Source: an uncultured Spirochaetales bacterium (GTDB lineage Bacteria; Spirochaetota; Spirochaetia; JAFGXN01). From it: a stretch of DNA of 64,000 nt. Location: NCBI GenBank assembly GCA_949289575.1, contig CASEOG010000002.1:28590-92589 (forward strand), in the 5' to 3' direction. The translations under genes and the position numbers were made by a program. Every line of letters starts with the position of its first letter. Positions within the stretch are counted from its first letter, which is position 1. Below the pieces are notes generated by a model. It saw only the letters and a program-made list of their open reading frames with translations. It ran no database searches and was not told where the DNA came from. Below, in pieces: positions 16,876 through 25,716 of the stretch.

Positions 16876-19776
16876 ATGAGAAATTACGCAATCTGTCTTT
16901 TTTTGGTGACAGCGGCAGTTTCCCTTTTTGCGCTCGACGATTCCGGACTTTTTTATCAGGCGGAACGGAAGTTTGAGGCCGGTGATTACGGATCGGCTGT
17001 CATTGACTATGAAGAACTGATTCGTCAGTATCCGCTTTCCCCTTATCTGACCGATGCCCAATACAGACGTGCGGTCTCCCTGTTCCGTCTGGGGCGGACG
17101 GAAGAATCACTGAAACTGTTTTTACGGATTCGCGAACGGTACTCGGACGGTACCCTGACCGGGACATTATCTTTCTGGTTGGGAATTAATTATTACGAAC
17201 TGAAGGATTATGCCTCCTGCGAGAAAGAACTTTCCGAATATCTGAAAAATCAGCCGAACGGCGAATTCTTTAAAAGTGCTCTTCTGACACTTGCTTTCGC
17301 ACAATATAAAAACGGGAAAGAACGGGATGCTTTGGAGACGGCATTTCGGCTCTCCGATTCCGGTTTAAATATCGAAGACGAACCCGAGGCACTGGCTCTT
17401 ATATTCTCTCTTTTTCTGAAATTCGGAGAATACGGGAAACTGATCCGTTTTTCGCACACTTACGGGCCGGAAGATCTTCCGCCGAAATACAGAACGGAAT
17501 TGACTTATTACCGTGCGGAAGCCTATTTTCATCTCAAAGAATATGAAAAAGCGGAAAAAGATTACATTCAATGCCTTCATACCGCTTCCGGCAAAATAAC
17601 GGCCGGATCGGCCCAGCGGCTTTTTTCTCTTTACAGAATAGAAAGAAAATACGATGAGCTGAATCATCTGATGAAAACCGCCGAAGAACGTTTTGCCGAT
17701 AAGCCGGAAGTGATCAATGCTCTGAGGCTGAAATACGGAGTCGAAAAGTTTAAACTGAAAAGGTACGACGAGGCGGTTATCGTATTGAATCGGATTTGGA
17801 CAACGGAATCCGTTTCCGTTATGGATGACCTGGTTCCGATTTATCTGGCCCGGGCGTTTGCCGAAAAGGGCGAGCCGGCACGTGCCTACGAAGTCCTGAA
17901 CCGATACCGCGGTGAAATCAAGCAATACCGGAGCCTGATCCTGTTCCTGGCGGTGCGTTACGGAGTCGAAACGGAACAGTGGGCCTCCGTCGAAAAAGAT
18001 GCCGCCGGATTTCTGCAAACAGATGCCGGTACCGCCGAAAAAGAAACAGTGGCCTCTATGCTGGTGTTGTCGCTTGTCCGGCAGGGAAAGTTCGCAGAAG
18101 CAAAAAAGGCGGCCGGTGAGTGGGAAGCCGTTTTACCGGGGCTGTCGGGACAGCAAAGGTTTGTCCGTCTGAAACTCCGCATTGCGGAAGAAACCGGGGA
18201 TTTGAGTTATTCGGTCCGGTCGCTCGACCGGTATCTGAGCAATGTGTCCGAAGACGATCAGGCTGTTCTGACTTATATCCGGCAAAATTTCAAAGCCGGC
18301 GATTTCGCAAAGATTATCGCCTACACATCCGACCTGAACGGGAAACGGCCGAATCTGAAACAGGAAAATCCGGTTCTGAACGTTTTCGTCCGTTACATGA
18401 GGGCTCTCTCTTTTATCAGCCTTAAACAGTACGAAAAAGCTCTCTCCGAATTTGCGCTGATTTCCCCGGAAGACCTCATCCGCAACGGATGGGAAGAGCT
18501 GATTTCCTATTATTTTTACTATCGGGGGTGGGCTTTTTATCGGACCGCCTCATACGAAAAGGCGCTGACACACTTTTCTTCTTATGTCAGAGAATATCCC
18601 GACGGGGAATTTATGCCGAGGGCCCTGTCTCTTTGCGGATGGTGCTGTTATTCCTCGAAAGAATACGAAAAAGCGGCCGATTGGTTTCTGAAATATGCCG
18701 AGGAGGTCCCGGGAAACGAGGGGCTGAAAGCCGCACTGACGGCGGGAAGGGCCTATGCCGCAGCCGGGATGAGCGATAAGGCGGAAAATGTTTTTACGGC
18801 GGTTGCCGCTTCGGCACCGCGCCGTCTCCGGACAGAGGCTCTTTACGAGTACGCTCTGCTGATGCGCAAAACGGGATTTGCCGATAAAAGTGCCGAAATC
18901 TTTCGCCTGATTTTCAAAGAGGACCCGAAGGCGGAAGAGGCAGCCGGGGCTCTGCTGACCGCCGCCGAAATTTACCGGGAACGCGGTCAGGCCGAAAAAG
19001 CGGTTCTGGCCTATACCGATTTTGCCGTAACATATCCGGAATCGCCTCAGCGAATCCGGGCGGTCGCCGCTCAGGCAGAGCTTCTTTTCGAAACAGGCCG
19101 GTATACCGAAGCGGCTGCCGTTTTGGCGGAATGGAACCGCCTCGATACAGACGGCAGCTACGAAGCAAGACGTCTTATTCTAAGAGCCCGCCTGGCCATG
19201 AAAATGAAAGCATGGGAAGAAGCGGCGACGGCATGGAACGAATTGCTCTACCGGTTTCCGGAGGAGGGAGAGCGGTTGAAAGCCTCTCTTCAGCTGGCAA
19301 AACTCTATTATCTGAAATTGGGACGAAGCGATCGGGAGGCGGAATTGTCTCTCGCTTTCGGACGCAGCGGCGGAATCGATAGCGAAGAGGGGCGTCGTGC
19401 AGCCGTCGAACTGGCGGCAATCTACTTCAAAGATCCCGTCAATCGTGCCGCCGAGGCCGCGAACAGTGCCGTGCTTCTGAACGAAATAATCGGGAAATAT
19501 CCGAACGACACCGTAAACGGAGCCCGGGCACGGTTTTTGATCGGATCAAAACTGTACGGAGAAGGAAAATATAACGAGGCAATGTCATTCTTTATCGATG
19601 CCGTAACGCTAGACGGAACGGCAGATTTTGTTCCCGAAGCGCTGTTTAAAGCCGGAATGTCGGCCCGCGCGGAAAACCGGCAGAAAGATGCAGAAGCGTT
19701 GTTTTCCCGCTTAAAGACCCATTTCCCGCAGTCCGAATGGACATCCCGGATTCCGGGACAAAGGAGGCGGTCATGA
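16876..19776 (+). CDS. Large exported TPR repeat protein
   Basis: This is a 966-residue protein with a signal peptide (MRNYAICLFLVTAAVSLFA) and then TPR-like helical repeats over nearly the whole length. Examples are AERKFEAGDYGSAVIDYEELIRQYP, AQYKNGKERDALETAFRL and YRGWAFYRTASYEKALTHFSSYVREYP. The last repeats resemble YbgF/BamD-type TPRs (GSKLYGEGKYNEAMSFF, ending RLKTHFPQSEW). It is probably a periplasmic or outer-membrane-associated scaffold. It leads an operon with an outer-membrane barrel candidate and ExbB/ExbD/TonB homologues, and overlaps the next gene by ATGA, so it may organise or load that transport or secretion complex. The promoter predicts a leaderless mRNA. Confidence 0.85.
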   Translation: MRNYAICLFLVTAAVSLFALDDSGLFYQAERKFEAGDYGSAVIDYEELIRQYPLSPYLTDAQYRRAVSLFRLGRTEESLKLFLRIRERYSDGTLTGTLSFWLGINYYELKDYASCEKELSEYLKNQPNGEFFKSALLTLAFAQYKNGKERDALETAFRLSDSGLNIEDEPEALALIFSLFLKFGEYGKLIRFSHTYGPEDLPPKYRTELTYYRAEAYFHLKEYEKAEKDYIQCLHTASGKITAGSAQRLFSLYRIERKYDELNHLMKTAEERFADKPEVINALRLKYGVEKFKLKRYDEAVIVLNRIWTTESVSVMDDLVPIYLARAFAEKGEPARAYEVLNRYRGEIKQYRSLILFLAVRYGVETEQWASVEKDAAGFLQTDAGTAEKETVASMLVLSLVRQGKFAEAKKAAGEWEAVLPGLSGQQRFVRLKLRIAEETGDLSYSVRSLDRYLSNVSEDDQAVLTYIRQNFKAGDFAKIIAYTSDLNGKRPNLKQENPVLNVFVRYMRALSFISLKQYEKALSEFALISPEDLIRNGWEELISYYFYYRGWAFYRTASYEKALTHFSSYVREYPDGEFMPRALSLCGWCCYSSKEYEKAADWFLKYAEEVPGNEGLKAALTAGRAYAAAGMSDKAENVFTAVAASAPRRLRTEALYEYALLMRKTGFADKSAEIFRLIFKEDPKAEEAAGALLTAAEIYRERGQAEKAVLAYTDFAVTYPESPQRIRAVAAQAELLFETGRYTEAAAVLAEWNRLDTDGSYEARRLILRARLAMKMKAWEEAATAWNELLYRFPEEGERLKASLQLAKLYYLKLGRSDREAELSLAFGRSGGIDSEEGRRAAVELAAIYFKDPVNRAAEAANSAVLLNEIIGKYPNDTVNGARARFLIGSKLYGEGKYNEAMSFFIDAVTLDGTADFVPEALFKAGMSARAENRQKDAEALFSRLKTHFPQSEWTSRIPGQRRRS

Positions 19777-21425
19777 AAAAACTTATTTATATCGGAATTT
19801 TTCTGACTGTATCCGCGGTTTTGTTTTCGGATGACAAAACGGATGCCGCGGGAGAAGACCCCGATATTGTCCTTCCCCCCATGTTCCTGGAAATCAGGGA
19901 TCTTACAAAAGAGGAGGTTCGGACAGCCCTTCCGGGAACGGAAACCTCGGAAAATATTGTTTTGCCCGAACTGACGGTCCCGATGCCCGACCCGACCGAA
20001 ACCGGATTTGACGAAACGGGAATCGATGCTTTTCTTGCCGAAATCGGAGAAGAGGGAGCAATGACGCCCTCCGGAAAAAAATCGGTCAAAGTTTTTCCTG
20101 TGGCCTTCGACGCCCGTGCGGCTCTGGGGACAGTCGGAGAAATCGGTTTGGGATTTTCGGTATTCGGAAACACGGAGAAATCTTCGTACCGGTTTTCGGC
20201 CGGACACAACAGCCGGGACGGATACGGTTTCCGTCCGTGGGGAGGAGCTTTTTTTGACCGCAGTACGCTTCTTTCGGGGGAATACGCCTTCCGGAATCAC
20301 ACCCTGACCAACGAGACCGGTTTTTCCTTCGAATCCCGCGATTTCGGAACGCAAAATATGACAACCGGCAGTGATACACGGCGCGATCTTCTTTTTTCGG
20401 CAGACGACCGCTTTTCGCTGAATGCCGGATCGCTGCGCTTCGGAGCATCCGTAGGGCTCGATCTTCTGCACCGCTATACGGATGAAGTCGGCAACGGAGC
20501 CACCGATCTCTTTCTCGAACCGAGAGCCGTTCTCGATCTGATGCTGCCGAAAACCAAACTGACATTCGCTGCGGGATACGCCTGGAACGGTTCTTTTTTT
20601 GACCGGAACAACGGACACAGTGCCGATTTTCTTTTCGAATTTGATACCGAACTTCCGCAGGCCGTCAATCTGGCCGGCGGCGTCGGTCTCTTCTGGGACG
20701 GACGCGAGCGCGCATCGGTTTACGGAACCGATTTGCTCGGTTTTTCGGTGCCCTTTTATCTGATGATTTACGGATCGGCCGCCGATTTTTTTCAGTACCG
20801 GTTTAAAGGCGGATTCGAAAACGAAAGAAGATCTTACGCGTCTCTCGGAGAAGAGTTCCGTTATTTAAATCCGACCGCCCTGTCGGCTCTCTCCGGATGG
20901 TTTGCCGAGGCCGAACTGGATTTCAGAATCCGCCGACTGGCACTGATTTCCGTCGGACTTGATTTTGACAGAAAAAGCGGAACGGTTCTGATCGAAGAGA
21001 GGAAAACGAATGCGGACGGACTCATTCCGGTCTCACAGAAGATTCAGAATCTTTTGTACGGTTTTGTAAAGACCCGGTTGAATCCGGTTGAGGGTTTGGA
21101 GATGGCGATCGGATGGGAAGGATCGCTGCTTCCGGAAAACCGGTATTATCTGAAAGCGCGTCACAGTGTTGACGGAATGATCGGGTATACCATTCCGCAG
21201 AAATGGTTTACGTTCGGCAGCCGGCTGCTGTTCGAGGTTTACGACAAGGCCTATATTCCCGAATGGGATCTGAATGCTCTTTTTACAATCAACGAACATT
21301 TCCGGCTGTCGCTGACCCTTGACGATTTGCTTTCGCCGATTTATAAAGAAGGACGTCCGACTGTTTGGGGCGGGTACATTGCCCCCGGTTTGGGAGCATC
21401 CGTATGTTTGGAAATTAAATATTAA
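19773..21425 (+). CDS. Predicted outer-membrane beta-barrel protein
   Basis: This is a 550-residue exported protein. The ATG at 19773 has AAGGAGG at 19761-19766 and overlaps the TPR gene stop. A signal peptide (MKKLIYIGIFLTVSAVLFS) is followed by an acidic, Pro-rich stretch to about residue 105. Then come alternating aromatic/hydrophobic strands to the end: GEIGLGFSVFGNTEKSSYRF, FSLNAGSLRFGASVGLDLL, LTFAAGYAWNG. It ends in LGASVCLEIKY, like a final barrel strand. I do not see a clear TonB-dependent receptor plug. Its place before exbB-exbD-tonB makes it the likely outer-membrane client of that motor. Confidence 0.7.
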   Translation: MKKLIYIGIFLTVSAVLFSDDKTDAAGEDPDIVLPPMFLEIRDLTKEEVRTALPGTETSENIVLPELTVPMPDPTETGFDETGIDAFLAEIGEEGAMTPSGKKSVKVFPVAFDARAALGTVGEIGLGFSVFGNTEKSSYRFSAGHNSRDGYGFRPWGGAFFDRSTLLSGEYAFRNHTLTNETGFSFESRDFGTQNMTTGSDTRRDLLFSADDRFSLNAGSLRFGASVGLDLLHRYTDEVGNGATDLFLEPRAVLDLMLPKTKLTFAAGYAWNGSFFDRNNGHSADFLFEFDTELPQAVNLAGGVGLFWDGRERASVYGTDLLGFSVPFYLMIYGSAADFFQYRFKGGFENERRSYASLGEEFRYLNPTALSALSGWFAEAELDFRIRRLALISVGLDFDRKSGTVLIEERKTNADGLIPVSQKIQNLLYGFVKTRLNPVEGLEMAIGWEGSLLPENRYYLKARHSVDGMIGYTIPQKWFTFGSRLLFEVYDKAYIPEWDLNALFTINEHFRLSLTLDDLLSPIYKEGRPTVWGGYIAPGLGASVCLEIKY

Positions 21426-21439
21426 GAAGAGAGGTTGTT

Positions 21440-22054
21440 ATGCTGAAAATTTTACAGGACGGCGGACCCGTCATGATTGTGATTTTAATGCTTTCCTTCG
21501 GGGCCTTGGTTCTCGTCATCGAACGGTTTCTCTATTTTCGAAAAATCGACCGTAACCGGAAAAAATTTTCCGAATCGCTTTTCCGGCTTTTGGATCTTCG
21601 TGATTTTCAGGAAGCGTCCCGTCTGTGCGACCGGTTTCCGTGTCCGACAGCCGAAATGACCAGAGCGGGTCTCGAGCACCGCCGGTTTTCGGCGGAAGAA
21701 ATGAAAGAGGCGATGACGGTTCGCGTTAACAGCGAAGTCCCGAAAATGGAACGGTTTGTCGGTGCGTTGGGAACAATCGCCAATATTGCGCCGCTGCTGG
21801 GACTGTTGGGAACCGTTACGGGAAATATCAAGGCGTTCGGTCTTCTGGGGGCCTCCGGTGCGGCAGCCGACCCTTCGCTGCTGGCATCGGCAATCGGAGA
21901 AGCTCTTTACACAACGGCGGCCGGTATCATTGTCGGAATCCCCGCAATTATTTTCTACAATATATATGTGAATAAAGTCAACAACCGGATTGTCGACCTG
22001 GAAACCGAACTGAATACCATTGCCGCAGCCATAAAATCCGGAAGCGGAATATAG
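21440..22054 (+). CDS. MotA/TolQ/ExbB proton channel family protein
   Basis: This is a 204-residue inner-membrane protein with the ExbB/TolQ arrangement. The first membrane helix is near residues 10-28 (GGPVMIVILMLSFGALVLVIERF), followed by a cytoplasmic segment, and then two helices containing IANIAPLLGLLGTVTGNIKAF and IGEALYTTAAGIIVGIPAIIFYNIYV. These are the conserved pore-lining blocks. With the ExbD homologue it should convert proton motive force into work on the TonB-like protein. The Shine-Dalgarno site is AAGAGAGG. Confidence 0.93.
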   Translation: MLKILQDGGPVMIVILMLSFGALVLVIERFLYFRKIDRNRKKFSESLFRLLDLRDFQEASRLCDRFPCPTAEMTRAGLEHRRFSAEEMKEAMTVRVNSEVPKMERFVGALGTIANIAPLLGLLGTVTGNIKAFGLLGASGAAADPSLLASAIGEALYTTAAGIIVGIPAIIFYNIYVNKVNNRIVDLETELNTIAAAIKSGSGI

Positions 22055-22063
22055 GAGCGGGAC

Positions 22064-22474
22064 ATGAGCCGAATTCGAAAGCGGCTGAAGCCGGCTGTTC
22101 ATGCCGATCTGGTGCCGATGATTGATATTGTTTTCCAGCTCGTTATCTTCTTTATGATTTCCAGTACCTTTATTCAGGTTCCCGGAATCGCGCTGACACT
22201 TCCGCAATCCGAAACGGCGGAAAAGGTGACAGTGACCGAACTGATTGTAACAGTTATCGATGAGAATTCGATTTATTTGAACCGGGAACAGATGACATTC
22301 GAAGCGGCGGATGCCGTGCTGCGCGGCTATACGGCAGAACAACGGCAGGCTCTTTCGGGAGTGGTCGTCGAAGGAGATAAAACGGTTTCCTATGAGACGA
22401 TGGTAAAATGCCTCGATTTGCTTCGACGCAACGGATTTGACAGTATCGGACTGAAGATGAGGCAGGAGCGTTGA
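22064..22474 (+). CDS. ExbD/TolR family biopolymer transport protein
   Basis: This is a 136-residue protein with one N-terminal membrane helix (residues about 18-40, LVPMIDIVFQLVIFFMISST). It carries the conserved proton-path aspartate in the VPMIDIVFQL motif. A periplasmic domain follows (ENSIYLNREQMTFEAADAVLRGY; VVVEGDKTVSYETMVKCLDLLR). It is the partner of the ExbB homologue encoded 9 bases upstream. Its stop overlaps the TTG start of the tonB-like gene. Confidence 0.93.
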   Translation: MSRIRKRLKPAVHADLVPMIDIVFQLVIFFMISSTFIQVPGIALTLPQSETAEKVTVTELIVTVIDENSIYLNREQMTFEAADAVLRGYTAEQRQALSGVVVEGDKTVSYETMVKCLDLLRRNGFDSIGLKMRQER

Positions 22475-23340
22475 ATAAAGATTTTTTGAGGACGGATGAC
22501 GGAAAACGGCTGCTTCACAGTGCAGGCCTGGCGGCCGTCCTTTATCTTCTTTTGTTTCTATCTTTTTCGCTTTATTTTTACGGAAGCCGGAAGGATGCCG
22601 AGCCGTTCGGGGCTTCGGCTGTTTACCTCGAACTGATGCAGGTTTCTCAGGCACCGGTTCGTTCGCCGGCTTCAAACCCGGGCGGCAGCCTTCCGGAGCG
22701 TCGGCAGAAGCAGCAAACGGCTTCTTCGGCAGCGGCGGCCCCCAAGGCAGGCAGTCGTCCGCAAACAGAGCCGAAAACGCCCGCGGCGGCCGAAACCGCA
22801 CAACAGACAGCGGAAGAGTGGACCGATGATTTCTTCTCCGATGTCGAATTTGCCGATACAGCTCAGGTCGGTTACGGCGGGACGCAAACAGCCGCGGCCG
22901 CCGCCTCCGTTTCCGACAACAACACGGACGGGAGCGATTACAGCCGCCTCGATTCGGCGCTGAACCGCAATGCCGCGGCCGGGAATGCGGCCGGCGGAGA
23001 AACGGTGTCGGAAAAAACAACATCCGCATCGGGTCTCGGAGCTGCCGATTCCGTTTCCGTTATCGATTTGGAAGGGCTGACGGCCAGCCGAAAACTGCTG
23101 ACAATGGTCGATCCCGATTTCTCGGGTGTCGATACGGCCGGCAGAACACTTTTTTCATTTGTTATCTCTTTCGAGTTGAATTCCGACGGCACGGTTTCCC
23201 GTGTTTTTGTGACGGATTCGAGCGGTTCGGCCCTGGCCGACCGCCGGATGGAACAGGCGTTGCGTCAATGGCGTTTCGCCTCCGCCCCGGGAAGCCGTCC
23301 GGTCAATGTGAGGTTAAAGTATTATGTCCGTGTTCGATGA
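22471..23340 (+). CDS. TonB-like energy transducer
   Basis: This is a 289-residue protein, probably starting at TTG 22471, which overlaps the exbD stop (TTGA) and has AGGAG at 22464-22468. A single N-terminal membrane helix (about residues 18-37) is followed by a long Ala/Pro/Gln/Ser-rich low-complexity linker. The C-terminal TonB-like domain (about residues 225-289) contains FELNSDGTVSRVFVTDSSG and LRQWRFASAPGSRPVNVRLKYYV. The layout is that of TonB/TolA-type transducers that span the periplasm. The rare TTG start may keep its amount below that of ExbB and ExbD. The 3' end overlaps the next gene by 17 bases. Confidence 0.85.
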   Translation: MNKDFLRTDDGKRLLHSAGLAAVLYLLLFLSFSLYFYGSRKDAEPFGASAVYLELMQVSQAPVRSPASNPGGSLPERRQKQQTASSAAAAPKAGSRPQTEPKTPAAAETAQQTAEEWTDDFFSDVEFADTAQVGYGGTQTAAAAASVSDNNTDGSDYSRLDSALNRNAAAGNAAGGETVSEKTTSASGLGAADSVSVIDLEGLTASRKLLTMVDPDFSGVDTAGRTLFSFVISFELNSDGTVSRVFVTDSSGSALADRRMEQALRQWRFASAPGSRPVNVRLKYYVRVR

Positions 23341-23992
23341 AATCCGGGCGGCCGCTTTCGATATCGACGGTACGCTCTATCCCAATTATCAGATGTATAT
23401 TTGGGGGATTCCCCAAATGATTCTCTGTCCGCGTCTTCTGTTTGCTTATAACGAAGTGCGTAAAGAGATTCGCAACATCAAAACCGACGGAGAGAAATTT
23501 TCCGATGCACAGGCCCGGCTGATGGCGGTACGGCTGGAAACGCTGACATCCCGTGCTGCCGAAAAGGTCGAGCGATGCCTGTACCGTCCCTGGTTGTTCC
23601 AGACAAGGATTATCAGACCGGTAAAAGGATTGCGTGAATTTCTGGAATCTCTCAAAAAAAGAGGAATCGCTCTGTATGCCCTTTCCGATTTCCCCGTCGG
23701 ACGGAAACTCGAATATCTCGGCGTTTCCGATTTGTTCGGGAAGGCGCTTTGCAGTGAGGATTACGGAAGATTGAAACCGGATGCGGCCCCGTTTAAAGCA
23801 TTGCAGAAAGCGGCCAATGTTCCGTTCTCTCAAATTCTTTATTTCGGAAACAGTTATGATAAAGATATCGCCGGTGCGCGTGCGGTAGGGATGAAGACGG
23901 CCTATATTACCCGAAAAAAAGGAAAAGAAAAGGCAGCCGACATTGTGTTTCGTGACTACGAAGAGCTGACTGCCCGGTTTTTGAGTCATTGA
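23324..23992 (+). CDS. HAD family hydrolase
   Basis: This is a 222-residue phosphatase-type HAD protein. Motif I is AFDIDGTLYPN with both aspartates, motif II is in YALSDFP, the motif III lysine is in GRLKPDAAPF, and motif IV is YFGNSYDKDIAGARAVG. A helical cap lies between motifs I and II. The substrate is unknown; the family commonly dephosphorylates sugar or nucleotide phosphates. It overlaps the TonB-like gene by 17 bases and so belongs to the end of that transcript. The promoter of the following lipoprotein gene overlaps its stop codon. Confidence 0.85.
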   Translation: MSVFDEIRAAAFDIDGTLYPNYQMYIWGIPQMILCPRLLFAYNEVRKEIRNIKTDGEKFSDAQARLMAVRLETLTSRAAEKVERCLYRPWLFQTRIIRPVKGLREFLESLKKRGIALYALSDFPVGRKLEYLGVSDLFGKALCSEDYGRLKPDAAPFKALQKAANVPFSQILYFGNSYDKDIAGARAVGMKTAYITRKKGKEKAADIVFRDYEELTARFLSH

Positions 23993-24018
23993 CAAAAGGA
24001 TTTGCTTTTCGGTAAAAT
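23989..24018 (+). promoter_or_regulatory. Sigma-70-type promoter overlapping the HAD gene stop
   Basis: A perfect -35 TTGACA (23989-23994), an 18-base spacer and TAAAAT (24013-24018) give a predicted start near 24025, with a leader containing GGGGAGG before the GTG at 24058. Confidence 0.65.
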
Positions 24019-24057
24019 GACAAAAACGAAAGGAGATTTGTCTCCGGGGAGGATTGT

Positions 24058-24387
24058 GTGAATCGCATGACGGCTGTTTTCGCTCTTCTGACGGTTGCCT
24101 GTTTATCTTTTTCGTGCAAAACCGTTTCGGAAGGAGCGGTCAAATCCTCGGTTTCCGAAGAAATCGAGATTAACGGGGATATTTTTGTCGAAAAGAATCA
24201 TCCTCAACCCCTTCTTTTTTCGCCCGATATGAAGGAGTACCGGCTGTACGGACCGCAGGCAGAGGAAATCGCAAGAACATATAATTACAACATTCTCTTT
24301 TTGAGAGGTGTCGTCGGAGAGTCGAGAGATTCCGACGGACGAATTCCTTTCGAAGTTCGGGAAATTTTAAAGGAGAAACGGCAGTGA
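24058..24387 (+). CDS. Small lipoprotein of unknown function
   Basis: This is a 109-residue protein starting at GTG 24058 with a GGGGAGG ribosome binding site. The N terminus ends in ACLSFSCKTVS, a lipobox with the lipid cysteine at C20. The mature part of about 90 residues has no recognised domain; it contains EIEINGDIFVEKNHPQPLLF and a charged C terminus. Its stop overlaps the GTG of the following phosphatase gene. Confidence 0.7.
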   Translation: MNRMTAVFALLTVACLSFSCKTVSEGAVKSSVSEEIEINGDIFVEKNHPQPLLFSPDMKEYRLYGPQAEEIARTYNYNILFLRGVVGESRDSDGRIPFEVREILKEKRQ

Positions 24388-25049
24388 ATCGTCCGAAAGC
24401 TCTTTTTTTCGATATGGACGGAACATTGGCTGATTCCGTCGGCTCGATCGGGACCGTCTGCAACAGAATTCTGAAAAAATACGGATTTCCGGAACATCAG
24501 CCGGAAGAATACAAACGTTTTGTCGGAAGGGGAATCCGTCAGGCCATTCAAAATGCTGTCGGAAAAGAGGTCGAAGAATCTCTTCTCGATAAAATGTTTG
24601 CCGATTTCGTGGCCGATTACGAACGCGATCCGTTTTCGGCGACCCTACTTTATCCGGGGATGGAAGAGGTTGTCAGAGAAGCGGCAGAGGCCGGAATTCT
24701 CTGTTTTATCGTCACCAATAAAGCACAGCCGATAGCCCAAAAAATTTCCGACCGTTTTTTCGGAAATGCCGTGAAAGAGGTGATCGGGTTTCGCGATGAT
24801 TTACCGCCGAAACCGGCTCCCGACGGCGTACGGCTGCTGCTGAAACGGTATCATTTAACGGAATCCGAAACACTCTTTATCGGCGATTCGGAAGTCGATT
24901 ATCAGACCGCCCGCAACAGCGGCGTGCCCGTTGCCGTGATGACATGGGGATATGCCGATCCCGCCTATTTTTGTCAAAACCGGCCCGATTTCCTGTGCGG
25001 GGATGCCGCGGCCCTGAAAAATGTGATATTCCCCGAAAGGAAGGGTTGA
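24384..25049 (+). CDS. HAD hydrolase, phosphoglycolate phosphatase-like
   Basis: This is a 221-residue HAD phosphatase of the Gph/PgmB group. Motifs are LFFDMDGTLADS (I), FIVTNKAQ (II), KPAPDGV (III lysine) and FIGDSEVDYQTARNSG (IV). The helical cap after motif I begins with the VGSIGTVCNRIL segment typical of phosphoglycolate phosphatases. True substrate specificity cannot be read from sequence. It starts at GTG 24384, overlapping the lipoprotein stop, so it is cotranscribed from the 23989 promoter. Confidence 0.85.
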   Translation: MNRPKALFFDMDGTLADSVGSIGTVCNRILKKYGFPEHQPEEYKRFVGRGIRQAIQNAVGKEVEESLLDKMFADFVADYERDPFSATLLYPGMEEVVREAAEAGILCFIVTNKAQPIAQKISDRFFGNAVKEVIGFRDDLPPKPAPDGVRLLLKRYHLTESETLFIGDSEVDYQTARNSGVPVAVMTWGYADPAYFCQNRPDFLCGDAAALKNVIFPERKG

Positions 25050-25102
25050 AATCGCAAACGATTTTTGATAAACTGGACTATACTTTATAAGAGGAAAGAA
25101 AG

Positions 25103-25666
25103 ATGATTAAAGCCGGACAAATTGATAAAAGTACCTTTCTGTTTTTTAAAAACGAACCGTGCATGGTCGTGGAAAGGGAATTTGTAAACCCCGGAAAAGG
25201 CTCGGCCTTCTGCCGCGTCAGACTGAAAGGCCTGACATCCGGAAAAGTTTACCAGGAAACGTTTAAAACGCAGGATACGGTGGAAGATATTCAGGTCGAA
25301 GAAAAGACCTGTCAGTATCTTTACAGCGATAACGAAGCGTACCACTTTATGCACAACGATACATACGAGCAGTTCGAAGTTCCGATGGAAGGACTCGAAG
25401 ACCGTTTGCAGTATATGAAGGACGGAGAAAGCTACCGCATCGTTTTGTGGGAAGAGAAGCCGATTGATATCAAAATCCCGCCGAAAGTTGTTTACACGGT
25501 TGTCGATGCGCCCGAAGCCATTAAAGGCGATACGGCGACCAACGTAACGAAAGTCGTTACACTCGATACGGGACTGAAAGTCAAAGCTCCTTTCTTTATC
25601 AAAGAGGGGGAGAAGATTTTGGTGAATACCGAAACGAACGAATATGTCGAACGGGTGAACGACTGA
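25103..25666 (+). CDS. efp: Translation elongation factor P
   Basis: EF-P binds between the P and E sites and relieves ribosome stalling at polyproline. At 187 residues it has the usual three beta-barrel domains: KOW-like N domain, central OB (VYQETFKTQDTVEDIQVEEKTCQYLYSD) and C-terminal OB (GDTATNVTKVVTLDTGLKVKAPFFIKEGEKI). The modification-loop sequence NPGKGSAF carries K32, equivalent to E. coli K34, which is beta-lysylated by EpmA/EpmB. A KamA/EpmB-like radical SAM gene is at 49117-50052, which fits that kind of modification, but no epmA is seen here. AGAGGAAAG precedes the ATG. Confidence 0.97.
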   Translation: MIKAGQIDKSTFLFFKNEPCMVVEREFVNPGKGSAFCRVRLKGLTSGKVYQETFKTQDTVEDIQVEEKTCQYLYSDNEAYHFMHNDTYEQFEVPMEGLEDRLQYMKDGESYRIVLWEEKPIDIKIPPKVVYTVVDAPEAIKGDTATNVTKVVTLDTGLKVKAPFFIKEGEKILVNTETNEYVERVND

Positions 25667-25686
25667 TAATGTCGATTCCGATATTG

Positions 25687-25716
25687 AAAACCGGTGCAAA
25701 GCACCGGTTTTTTATT
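25687..25716 (+). terminator. Rho-independent terminator after efp
   Basis: An 11-base inverted repeat (AAAACCGGTGC / GCACCGGTTTT) with an AAA loop runs into TTTTTTATTT directly after efp. It also overlaps the 3' end of the convergent YoaK-type gene. Confidence 0.85.

Noticed and set aside
21485..23029. A 514-codon minus-strand open frame opposite exbB, exbD and tonB
   Set aside because: It is Arg/Cys-rich shadow coding, while the plus strand carries three clear families with overlapping starts.
24013..24032. ATG at 24017 as a leaderless start after TAAAAT
   Set aside because: It is not in frame with the lipoprotein, which has its own GGGGAGG and GTG at 24058.
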